NCBI GenBank assembly: GCA_035306625.1
Contig: DATGNS010000110.1
Span: 1 to 5,469 of the forward strand
Origin: Serpens sp035306625
GTDB taxonomy: Bacteria; Pseudomonadota; Gammaproteobacteria; Pseudomonadales; Pseudomonadaceae
DNA: 5,469 nucleotides
Direction: 5' to 3'
In this document: piece by piece, positions 1 to 5,469 of the stretch
How positions within the stretch are numbered: position 1 is the first letter of the stretch
Layout of the letters: every line of letters starts with the position of its first letter
Notes under the pieces: generated by a model
Databases searched by the model: none
What the model was told of the DNA's origin: nothing
What the model saw: only the letters and a program-made list of their open reading frames with translations
Translations under genes and position numbers: made by a program

Positions 1-1494
1 GCCGTCGCTGTCCGGCTGGATGCGGATCACCTGGCGCGCCAGGTAATAGCGGCCCTTGGTCAGCCAGGCGATCAAGGGGGCGGTCAGCAGTGCGGTACCC
101 AGCGCGATGAAGTGCGCCAGGGCCCGTGGCACCTCGCCGAAGGCGCCGGTGAAGCAGAGCATGCCGATCAGGGTGGCCAGCAGCATGGCGCCGACACCGA
201 CCGGGTTGATGTCGTGCAGATGCGCGCGCTTGAACTCGATATGCGGCGGCGACAGCCCCAGCGGCTTGTTGATCACCAGATCAGCCACCAGCGCGCCGGC
301 CCAGGCGGTGGCGATGATGCCGTAGTAGCCGAGGGTCTCCTCCAGCGCCCGGTAGACGCCCAGCTCCATCACCAGCAGGGCGATGCTGACGTTGAACACC
401 AGCCACACCACCCGGCCGGGATGGCTGTGGGTCAGCCGTGAGAAAAAGTTGGACCAGGCGATCGAGCCAGCATAGGCATTGGTGACGTTGATCTTGACCT
501 GGCAGAGGATGACGAAGATGCCGGCCAGCGCCAGCGCCACCTGGGGTGAACTGGTCAGGTGGCTGAAGGCGACCATGTACATGCGCGTGGGGTCGGCGGC
601 CTCCTCCAGCGGGATGGCGTGATTGAGCGCCAGCACCGCGAGGAACGAGCCGGCCAGCAGCTTGATCACGCCAAGCAGCACCCAGCCGGGACCACCCGCC
701 ATTACTGCCGCCCACCAGCGCAGGCGCCGGCCCGCCTTGGGTTCGGGAACGAAGCGCAGGAAGTCGACCTGCTCGCCGATCTGCGCCATCAGCGCGAACA
801 TCACCGCCGCCGCCGCGCCGAACATCAGCAGGCTGACGCCGTTGTCCGGCCCACTGCCGGGCTCGGTACCGGCGAAGCTGGTCCAATCCTCCACCGCACT
901 GACGTTGAGGTAGATGATGAACACGAATGGCAGCAGTTGCAGTATCAGCCAGAACGGCTGGGTCCATAGCTGGAAGCGGCTGATCAGGGTGATGCCATGG
1001 GTCACCAGCGGGATGATCACCACCGCGCAGAGAATATAGCCGGCAGCCAGCGGTACACCGAACAGCAGCTCGATGGCCATGGCCATGATCACCGCTTCCA
1101 GGGCGAAGAAGATGAAGGTAAAGCTGGCGTAGATCACCGAGGTGATGGTCGAACCGATATAGCCGAAGCCAGCGCCGCGGGTCAGCAGATCGCTGTCGAC
1201 ACCATAGCGGGCGGCGTAGTAGCTGATCGGGATGGCGGTGAGAAAGATCACCGTACACACCGCCAGGATCGCCGCCACCGCGTTGTTGAAACCGTAGTGC
1301 AACGTAATGGCGCCGCCGATGGCCTCCAGCGCGAGGAACGAAATCGCCCCCAGGGCGGTACCCGCCACCTTCGCCGCCGACCAGCGCCGGGCGCTTTTGG
1401 CGGTGAAGCGCAGGGCGTAATCCTCCAGCGTCTCGTTGGCCACCCATTGGTTGTAACTGCGCCGCACACGGAAGATGTGTTGTCTGGCGGTCAT
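1..1494 (-). CDS. NCS1-family (cytosine/purine/hydantoin-type) permease, C-terminus off the left edge
   Basis: This is an inner-membrane secondary transporter of the nucleobase:cation symporter-1 family, whose members take up cytosine, purines, allantoin, hydantoins or thiamine. Read on the complement from ATG at 1494, the frame stays open for 498 codons to base 1. The first 43 residues are polar and cytoplasmic in character, followed by a long series of hydrophobic segments (first ones near 44-66, 71-91 and 113-140). Family-like features are the YAARYG stretch near 92-98 followed by LLTRGAGFGYIGS (about 103-115), the acidic residue in FFALEAVIMA (about 129-138), and KINVTNAYAGS near 334-344. 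A cytoplasmic IEFKRAH segment lies near 419-425. The last hydrophobic span ends in KGRYYLAR shortly before the edge, so the membrane core is nearly complete. The start is supported by an AAGGGGAG ribosome binding site. It is transcribed divergently from urtA. The family call is strong; the substrate cannot be read from the sequence. Confidence 0.87.
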   Translation of the reverse strand, partial: MTARQHIFRVRRSYNQWVANETLEDYALRFTAKSARRWSAAKVAGTALGAISFLALEAIGGAITLHYGFNNAVAAILAVCTVIFLTAIPISYYAARYGVDSDLLTRGAGFGYIGSTITSVIYASFTFIFFALEAVIMAMAIELLFGVPLAAGYILCAVVIIPLVTHGITLISRFQLWTQPFWLILQLLPFVFIIYLNVSAVEDWTSFAGTEPGSGPDNGVSLLMFGAAAAVMFALMAQIGEQVDFLRFVPEPKAGRRLRWWAAVMAGGPGWVLLGVIKLLAGSFLAVLALNHAIPLEEAADPTRMYMVAFSHLTSSPQVALALAGIFVILCQVKINVTNAYAGSIAWSNFFSRLTHSHPGRVVWLVFNVSIALLVMELGVYRALEETLGYYGIIATAWAGALVADLVINKPLGLSPPHIEFKRAHLHDINPVGVGAMLLATLIGMLCFTGAFGEVPRALAHFIALGTALLTAPLIAWLTKGRYYLARQVIRIQPDSDG

Positions 1495-1498
1495 GCTG

Positions 1499-1506
1499 CT
1501 CCCCTT
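1499..1506 (-). promoter_or_regulatory. Ribosome binding site of the NCS1 permease
   Basis: On the complement the sequence AAGGGGAG precedes the ATG at 1494 by four bases. It is a good Shine-Dalgarno match and fixes the permease start. Confidence 0.75.
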
Positions 1507-1539
1507 GATGCCAGATCGGGTGACACTGGCGTACTGGCC

Positions 1540-1556
1540 TGCACCGTCGTGATGCA
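1540..1556. promoter_or_regulatory. Candidate NtrC-type enhancer site
   Basis: TGCACCGTCGTGATGCA is a 17-bp imperfect dyad whose outer TGCAC and GTGCA-like arms follow the NtrC consensus TGCACY-N5-GGTGCA at most positions; the clear departures are a G in place of the A at position 7 and an A in place of the second G of the right arm. NtrC activates sigma-54 promoters when nitrogen is limiting, and urea transport operons are commonly in its regulon. The site is about 200 bp upstream of the transcription start predicted for urtA, a plausible enhancer distance. It is a single site matched by eye, so this remains a prediction. Confidence 0.4.
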
Positions 1557-1622
1557 TGCTCGATCTGGACAAGCCTGGAATCCGCCCTCCCCGGCCGGAT
1601 CCGCAGCTGCTTCCAATACCTA

Positions 1623-1639
1623 TGCCAGATATATGCCAG
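1623..1639 (-). promoter_or_regulatory. Candidate sigma-54 promoter for the NCS1 permease
   Basis: The complement reads CTGGCATATATCTGGCA. Against the sigma-54 consensus YTGGCACGRNNNTTGCW it keeps the full CTGGCA of the -24 element, the essential GG and GC dinucleotides at the correct 10-nt spacing, and the final A. The -12 element is TGGCA instead of TTGCA. The start of transcription would be near 1612, giving a leader of about 118 nt to the ATG. The match may be a by-product of the ATGCCAG direct repeats. Confidence 0.4.
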
Positions 1640-1721
1640 TGCGCTGCCCTTACCCCTGTTTGCCGGTTTCAGCCATGCGTCAAATGACGTAGGCGGCTGG
1701 GGTATTTGTCGAATGGGCAGC

Positions 1722-1738
1722 TTGGCGAGGGCTGCGCA
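1722..1738 (+). promoter_or_regulatory. Candidate sigma-54 promoter for urtABCD
   Basis: TTGGCGAGGGCTGCGCA has the TTGGC of a -24 element and GCA of a -12 element with exact 10-nt spacing between the GG and GC pairs; the middle of the -12 element is GC instead of TT, so the match is partial. Transcription would start near 1749, leaving a leader of about 79 nt that contains the inverted repeat at 1762-1791. Nitrogen-responsive sigma-54 control would suit a urea or amide importer. Confidence 0.35.
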
Positions 1739-1761
1739 GAATGCGAGACGTGGGCGCTGTG

Positions 1762-1791
1762 GCTGTCACCGGCCCTGCCACCGGTGACAGC
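1762..1791 (+). repeat. Perfect 11-bp inverted repeat in the urtA leader
   Basis: GCTGTCACCGG (1762-1772) and CCGGTGACAGC (1781-1791) are exact reverse complements separated by the 8-nt spacer CCCTGCCA. In RNA this is a GC-rich hairpin ending 24 nt before the urtA ribosome binding site; in DNA it is a dyad suited to a dimeric repressor. No U-tract follows, so it is not a standard intrinsic terminator. It could be an operator, a 5' mRNA stabiliser or part of an attenuation device. The repeat is plain in the sequence; its role is open. Confidence 0.7.
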
Positions 1792-1815
1792 AATTCAGAA
1801 GGATCAACCGATAAC

Positions 1816-1822
1816 GAGGAAG
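1816..1822 (+). promoter_or_regulatory. Ribosome binding site of urtA, decides the start
   Basis: GAGGAAG lies five bases before the ATG at 1828. It selects that ATG over the in-frame ATG at 1741, which has no comparable site. Confidence 0.8.
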
Positions 1823-1827
1823 CATCT

Positions 1828-3105
1828 ATGGATCATTCCAATGACTCCAAGCCGTTCAAGCAGACACGCCGCAAGTTTCTCTCCACCACGGTCACGGCGA
1901 TCACCGCCGCAGTGATGATGGCGAGCATGCCGATGACCATACAGGCTGCGGCACCCGCCACCGCCGAGGTCAATACCACTGGCCTGGCGGTCACCGATAA
2001 CACCGTGAAGGTCGGCATCCTGCACTCGATCACCGGCACCATGGCGATCAGTGAGGAAGGCTCGGTACAGGCGGAGATTCTCGCCATCGAACAGATCAAC
2101 GCCATGGGTGGTGTGCTCGGGCGCAAGATCGAATATATACAGGAAGACGGCGCCAGTGACTGGCCGACCTTCGCCGACCGTTCCAACAAGCTGCTGCGCC
2201 AGGACAAGGTGGCCGCGGTGTTCGGCTGCTGGACCTCGGCCTCGCGCAAGGCGGTGCTGCCGATCTTCGAACGCTACAACGGCATGCTCTACTATCCGAC
2301 CTTCTATGAGGGTCTGGAGCAATCGCCGAACGTCATCTACACCGGCCAGGAAGCGACCCAGCAGGTACTTGCCGGGTTGGACTGGGTAGCCGAAGAAAAG
2401 GATGCCAAGACCTTCTATCTGATCGGCTCGGACTACATCTGGCCACGCACTTCGAACAAGATCGCCCGCACCCACATCGAGCAGCACCTGGGTGGCCAGG
2501 TGGTCGGGGAGGATTACTTCCCGCTCGGCCATACCAGCTTCAACTCCGTCATCAACCGCATCCGCCTGCGCAAGCCGGACGTGATCTTCGCCTCGGTGGT
2601 CGGTGGCTCCAACGTGGCCTTCTACCGTCAGCTCAAGGCCGCGGGTCTGGACATGACCAAGGAAGACTTCGCCCTGCTGACCATCTCGGTCACCGAGGAT
2701 GAAATCCTCGGTATCGGTGGCGAGAACATTGAAGGTGCCTATGCCTCGATGAAGTACTTCCAGAGCCTGCCGAATGAAAACAACGAAGCCTTCGTCAAGG
2801 CCTTCAAGGAGCGCTGGGGTGCCGATGCGGTCATCGGCGACGTGACCCAGGCTGCCTACCTCGGCCCCTGGTTGTGGAAAGCCGCGGTCGAAGCCGCCGG
2901 CTCCTTCGATGTCGACAAGGTACGTGCCGCCTCGCCAGAGATCGAGCTGACCAGCGCGCCTGAAGGCTACGTGCGCATCCATGAAAACCACCACCTGTGG
3001 TCCACCGGCCGCATTGGCCAGGCCCAGCGTGACGGCCAGTTCAAGGTTGTCCACGAGACCGAAGAGCTGATGCAGCCCGATCCGTTCCCCGCCGGTTACC
3101 AGTAA
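1828..3105 (+). CDS. urtA: Urea/short-chain amide ABC transporter substrate-binding protein, Tat-exported
   Basis: This is a periplasmic type I binding protein of the Liv/AmiC/UrtA family (425 aa), which captures the solute and delivers it to the UrtB-UrtC channel. Residues 13-18 read TRRKFL, a twin-arginine motif, followed by a hydrophobic stretch to about residue 38 and an Ala-rich cleavage region near 39-46, so export is probably by the Tat pathway. The mature domain opens with VKVGILHSITGTMAISE (60-76), the hallmark of UrtA-like proteins. Further UrtA-like landmarks are GGVLGRKIE (about 94-102), VFGCWTSASRKAVLP (131-145), YYPTFYEG (155-162), YTG (171-173) and PRTSNKI. The ATG at 1828 is chosen for its GAGGAAG site and because it places the Tat signal at the N-terminus. 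Some positions differ from the common proteobacterial UrtA, for example YYPTFYEGLE where YPVQYEGEE is usual, so the ligand may be urea or a related amide. Confidence 0.88.
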   Translation: MDHSNDSKPFKQTRRKFLSTTVTAITAAVMMASMPMTIQAAAPATAEVNTTGLAVTDNTVKVGILHSITGTMAISEEGSVQAEILAIEQINAMGGVLGRKIEYIQEDGASDWPTFADRSNKLLRQDKVAAVFGCWTSASRKAVLPIFERYNGMLYYPTFYEGLEQSPNVIYTGQEATQQVLAGLDWVAEEKDAKTFYLIGSDYIWPRTSNKIARTHIEQHLGGQVVGEDYFPLGHTSFNSVINRIRLRKPDVIFASVVGGSNVAFYRQLKAAGLDMTKEDFALLTISVTEDEILGIGGENIEGAYASMKYFQSLPNENNEAFVKAFKERWGADAVIGDVTQAAYLGPWLWKAAVEAAGSFDVDKVRAASPEIELTSAPEGYVRIHENHHLWSTGRIGQAQRDGQFKVVHETEELMQPDPFPAGYQ

Positions 3106-3116
3106 CCCTGCCCCGG

Positions 3117-3138
3117 CCCGCACCCTCTAGGGTGCGGG
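3117..3138 (+). repeat. Strong intercistronic hairpin after urtA
   Basis: CCCGCACCC (3117-3125) and GGGTGCGGG (3130-3138) form a perfect 9-bp stem around TCTA, extendable to 10 bp by the inner T-A pair. It begins 11 nt after the urtA stop. There is no T-run behind it and urtB follows with its own ribosome binding site. It is therefore more likely a partial terminator or an mRNA 3'-end stabiliser that keeps urtA message more abundant than urtBCD, as is common after binding-protein genes. Confidence 0.65.
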
Positions 3139-3141
3139 TCT

Positions 3142-3156
3142 GGCACCAGCGGTGCC
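3142..3156 (+). repeat. Second intercistronic hairpin before urtB
   Basis: GGCACC (3142-3147) and GGTGCC (3151-3156) form a perfect 6-bp stem with a 3-nt AGC loop, four bases after the first hairpin. Its left arm could instead pair with GGTGC at 3131-3135 of the first hairpin, so alternative folds exist. It ends 21 nt before the urtB ribosome binding site. Confidence 0.55.
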
Positions 3157-3177
3157 GCCATCCCTGTTCATATCGCC

Positions 3178-3186
3178 GGAGGAAGG
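3178..3186 (+). promoter_or_regulatory. Ribosome binding site of urtB
   Basis: GGAGGAAGG precedes the ATG at 3190 by three bases, with the GGAGG core at a spacing of seven. It supports independent initiation of urtB after the 84-nt gap and confirms the short N-terminus of the protein. Confidence 0.8.
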
Positions 3187-3189
3187 ACC

Positions 3190-4116
3190 ATGTTCTCTGA
3201 TTTCTCTGCCGCCGAGCTGTCCGCGATCCTTGCCATGCAGGGGTTTGCCGGGCTGATTCTGTTTGCGGTCTTTGTTCTCATGGCCCTGGGCCTGGCCATC
3301 ATCTTCGGCCAGATGGGGGTCATCAATATGGCGCACGGGGAGTTCATGATTCTCGGCGCCTACGTCACCTATATGACCTCCAACCTGTTTGCCAGCCACT
3401 TTCCCAACCTGTTCGACGCGTATTTCCTGTTCGCCATCGTCTTCGCCTTCTTCGCCGCAGCACTGCTCGGAGCCCTGGTGGAATGGGGCATGATCCGCTT
3501 CCTCTATCACCGCCCGCTGGACACCCTGCTGGCAACCTGGGGCCTGAGCCTGATCATGCAGCAGGCCTATCGCTCGATCTTCGGCGCCCGTGAAGTCGGC
3601 GTGGTGATACCCGACTGGCTGATGGGCTCCTACCAGCTCACCGAGATGATCGAGGTGCCGATCAACGGCCTGTTCGTCATGGCCCTGGCAGTGTTCGCCA
3701 CGCTGTTCGTTGCTGCCCTGATGTACCGCTCGCGCTGGGGCAAGCAAGTGCGCGCGGTGGTGCAGAACCGTCCCATGGCCGGTGCCGTGGGTATCAATAC
3801 CGCGCGGGTAGACCGTCTGACCTTCGCCCTCGGTTGCGGCATCGCCGGGGTCGCCGGCAGCGCCTTCACCATGATCGGCTCCACCGGCCCCAGTTCCGGC
3901 CAGCTGTACATCGTCGATACCTTCCTGGTGGTGGTATTCGGCGGCGCCGGCAGCCTGCTCGGCACCGTGGCCTCGGCCTTCAGCATTTCCCAGTCGCAGT
4001 CGATCCTCGAGTTCTTCATGGGCGGCTCGATGGCCAAGGTTCTCACCCTGCTGGTGGTGGTGATCATCCTGATGTTCAGGCCGCAGGGTCTGTTCAGTCT
4101 GAAAGTACGGCGCTAG
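3190..4116 (+). CDS. urtB: Urea/amide ABC transporter permease, short LivH-type UrtB
   Basis: This is a 308-aa inner-membrane permease of the branched-chain amino acid (LivH) class, one half of the transmembrane channel. The first membrane segment (about 20-40) runs into FGQMGVINMAHGEFMILGAYV (39-59), the signature of LivH/UrtB proteins. Further hydrophobic segments follow, with RPLDTLLATWGLSLIMQQ in the middle and a cytoplasmic loop near 190-225 (QNRPMAGAVGINTARVDRL...) that is expected to contact the ATPases. A Gly-rich GGAGSLLGT turn and the closing RPQGLFSLKVRR are also family-like. The usual proteobacterial UrtB carries a long N-terminal extension of roughly 200 residues; it is absent here, and the strong ribosome binding site directly before the ATG argues against a missed start. 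The protein resembles the short form of UrtB, so substrate assignment to urea is less certain than the family call. Confidence 0.87.
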   Translation: MFSDFSAAELSAILAMQGFAGLILFAVFVLMALGLAIIFGQMGVINMAHGEFMILGAYVTYMTSNLFASHFPNLFDAYFLFAIVFAFFAAALLGALVEWGMIRFLYHRPLDTLLATWGLSLIMQQAYRSIFGAREVGVVIPDWLMGSYQLTEMIEVPINGLFVMALAVFATLFVAALMYRSRWGKQVRAVVQNRPMAGAVGINTARVDRLTFALGCGIAGVAGSAFTMIGSTGPSSGQLYIVDTFLVVVFGGAGSLLGTVASAFSISQSQSILEFFMGGSMAKVLTLLVVVIILMFRPQGLFSLKVRR

Positions 4117-4122
4117 GAGGAG
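4115..4122 (+). promoter_or_regulatory. Ribosome binding site of urtC, overlapping the urtB stop
   Basis: AGGAGGAG begins inside the TAG stop codon of urtB and sits seven bases before the ATG at 4130. The arrangement indicates close translational coupling of the two permease genes. Confidence 0.8.
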
Positions 4123-4129
4123 TACCCAC

Positions 4130-5298
4130 ATGCCATTCTCATCATTCAAGGACTACATGCCGCGCCAGGACCTGCTCGCCTTCATGGTACTGGCGCTGCT
4201 GCTGGTGGTGATACTGCCGCTGACGCTCGATGTGATGCGTCTGAACCAGACCGGCAAGTTCCTCAGCTTCGCCTTCGTCGCCGTCGGCCTGGTGCTGTGC
4301 TGGGGTTACGGCGGGATTCTCAGTCTCGGCCAGGGGGTGTTCTACGGTCTGGGCGGCTACGCCCTGGCCATGTACCTCAAGCTGGAGGCCTCGACCCCGG
4401 AGAACACCCGCATCCAGACCACACCGGGTATTCCCGACTTCATGGACTGGAACCGCATCACCGAGTTGCCGTGGTTCTGGGAGCCCTTCTACAGCCTGAC
4501 TTTCAGTATTCTGGCGGTAGTCGTGGTGCCGATGATCGTCGCCTACCTGATCGGCCTGGCGATGTTCAAGCGCCGGGTCGGCGGGGTCTACTTCGCCATC
4601 ATCACCCAGTCGATCGCCGCCATCCTGACCATCCTGATCATCGGCCAGCAGGGCCTGACCGGTGGGGTCAACGGCATCACCGACCTGCGCACCCTCAATG
4701 GCTGGAACATCCACACCGACTCGGCCAGCTACGTGCTGTACTTCGTCTGCGTGGCGCTGCTGTTCGCCTGCCTGCTGATCGCCCAGTACATTCGCCGCTG
4801 CAAGACCGGGCGCATCCTGGTGGCCATGCGCGGGCAGGAGGACCGGGTGCGGTTTTCCGGCTACGACATCGCCAACTTCAAGATCTTCGTGTTCTGCATT
4901 GGCGCCGCCTTCGCCGGCATCGGTGGGGCCATGTTCACCCTGCAGGAAGGCTTCATGTCGCCGAGCTTCGTCGGCGTGGTGCCGTCGATCGAGATGGTCA
5001 TCTTCTGCGCCGTCGGCGGCCGGCTGTCGATCATCGGCGCGGTCTACGGCGTACTGCTGGTCAGCGTGGCGAAGACCGTGTTCGGTGAGAACTTCCCCGA
5101 GCTGTGGCTGTTCGCCATGGGCCTGATCTTCATCGGTGTGGTACTCGGCCTGCCCAACGGTATCGCCGGCCTGTATGCCATTTACGTAGGCCCGCACGTC
5201 GATCGGTTGCTGGACCGGATCTTCGGCAAGCAGACCCCGTCGGACCAGGCGCAGCCCATTCAGCCGCCCCTTGAACCCAACAGCCAGGGAGCCACCCC

Positions 5299-5302
<4 letters not shown>
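4130..5302 (+). CDS. urtC: Urea/amide ABC transporter permease, LivM-type UrtC
   Basis: This 390-aa protein is the second channel subunit, pairing with UrtB. After a short cytoplasmic start and a membrane segment near 15-34, it shows WGYGGILSLGQGVFYGLGGYALAMYL (from residue 58), the conserved LivM/UrtC stretch. A loop with DFMDWNRITELPWFW follows, matching the insertion typical of UrtC. VGGVYFAIITQSI and GLTGGVNGITDL come next. The loop RGQEDRVRFSGYDIANFK is the probable ATPase-contact region, and IEMVIFCAVGGR (287-298) followed by FPELWLFAMG are close to known UrtC sequence. The length suits the family. The last 25 or so residues are Pro/Gln-rich and polar, a likely disordered cytoplasmic tail. 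The gene starts 13 nt after urtB and its TGA overlaps the urtD ATG. It is the most canonical urea-type member of this operon. Confidence 0.92.
5286..5291 (+). promoter_or_regulatory. Ribosome binding site of urtD inside the urtC end
   Basis: AGGGAG lies within the last codons of urtC, seven bases before the ATG at 5299. Together with the ATGA overlap it points to coupled translation. Confidence 0.65.

Positions 5303-5469
<167 letters not shown>

Larger units (their letters stand above)
1508..1640. repeat. Direct repeats ATGCCAGAT / ATGCCAGAT / ATGCCAGT
   Basis: ATGCCAGAT occurs at 1508-1516 and again at 1622-1630, and a near copy, ATGCCAGT, lies at 1633-1640. The two adjacent copies start 11 bp apart, about one helical turn, which is typical of a tandem regulator site. 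The first copy is also half of a GCCAG/CTGGC inverted pair (1510-1514 and 1526-1530). A binding protein is inferred and cannot be named. The adjacent pair also makes up the sigma-54-like element listed separately, so the two readings compete. Confidence 0.4.
1495..1827. promoter_or_regulatory. Divergent control region between the permease and urtA
   Basis: This 333-bp stretch holds no convincing gene. It separates two divergently transcribed nitrogen-transport units, so it must carry promoters for both. Within it I see an NtrC-like dyad, three ATGCCAG-type direct repeats, two sigma-54-like -24/-12 elements facing opposite ways and a perfect inverted repeat near the urtA start; each is listed separately. 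No good sigma-70 -35/-10 pair stood out on the plus strand. The open frames crossing it lack ribosome binding sites and look like GC-driven noise. Confidence 0.75.

Noticed and set aside
281..1447. 388-codon minus-strand frame within the permease region
   Set aside because: It is a neighbouring reading frame of the NCS1 gene. Its product is Arg/Gly-rich and low complexity, while the frame starting at 1494 gives a clear membrane transporter.
997..1692. Plus-strand frame running from inside the permease gene into the intergenic region
   Set aside because: Most of it is antisense to the permease, its composition is low complexity, and it would cover the regulatory elements; no ribosome binding site was seen.
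1762..1791. Intrinsic terminator reading of the leader hairpin
   Set aside because: No run of T follows the stem, and the next gene begins shortly afterwards in the same direction.
1762..1791. Guanidine-type riboswitch in the urtA leader
   Set aside because: I considered this because of the nitrogen-transport context, but the single stem has no ACGR tetraloop, no paired second hairpin and no other motif of known guanidine classes.
1741..1827. Alternative upstream start for urtA at 1741
   Set aside because: It would add 29 polar residues before the Tat signal, lacks a ribosome binding site, spans the inverted repeat and precedes the predicted transcription start; the ATG at 1828 has a strong site.
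1804..3123. Long open frame (439 codons) on the minus strand opposite urtA
   Set aside because: It mirrors urtA in a GC-rich genome, has no family-like sequence and no ribosome binding site, and the plus-strand product is unmistakable.
3127..4149. 340-codon minus-strand frame opposite urtB
   Set aside because: Its product is His/Gly/Gln-rich, as expected of the antisense of a hydrophobic membrane protein, and it has no recognisable domain.
4142..5197. 351-codon minus-strand frame opposite urtC
   Set aside because: It is the antisense of a membrane protein with biased His/Gln/Asp composition and no supporting start signals.

Overview
The window looks like a high-GC gammaproteobacterial chromosome, most likely from a pseudomonad or close relative. 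This rests on GC-rich third codon positions, strong GGAGG-type ribosome binding sites, and the gene content: a Tat-exported urea/amide-type binding protein beside an NCS1 nucleobase-family permease. No rRNA or other phylogenetic marker is present, so the assignment is an inference. There are no mobile elements, tRNAs, CRISPR arrays or obvious pseudogenes.

The layout is a divergent nitrogen-uptake locus. On the left, reading leftward from 1494 and running off the edge at base 1, is an NCS1-family permease (498 codons visible, no stop). A 333-bp intergenic region (1495-1827) follows, packed with candidate control elements: an NtrC-like dyad, three copies of an ATGCCAG-type direct repeat that also form a sigma-54-like promoter for the permease, a second sigma-54-like element facing the ABC operon, and a perfect 11-bp inverted repeat in the presumed leader of that operon. 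Rightward come urtA (1828-3105, periplasmic binding protein with a twin-arginine signal), urtB (3190-4116) and urtC (4130-5302), both Liv-type permeases, and the first 57 codons of urtD (5299 to the edge), an ATPase showing its Walker A motif. The urtA-urtB gap is 84 nt and holds two tandem hairpins. The urtB-urtC gap is 13 nt, and urtC and urtD overlap by ATGA, so this is a single operon.

Functionally, UrtA would capture a small nitrogenous solute in the periplasm, UrtB/UrtC would form the membrane channel, and UrtD (with a UrtE expected beyond the window) would drive import by ATP hydrolysis. Urea is the default substrate. However, UrtB is short and lacks the long N-terminal extension of the usual proteobacterial UrtB, and UrtA departs from the common proteobacterial UrtA sequence, so a related substrate such as a short-chain amide is possible. 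The divergent NCS1 permease suggests joint control of uptake of two classes of nitrogen compound, plausibly under nitrogen limitation. I did not find a clearly new biological system. The points worth a second look are the regulatory architecture of the intergenic region, the structured urtA leader, the urtA-urtB hairpins, the non-canonical UrtA/UrtB pair, and the unseen C-terminus of the permease.
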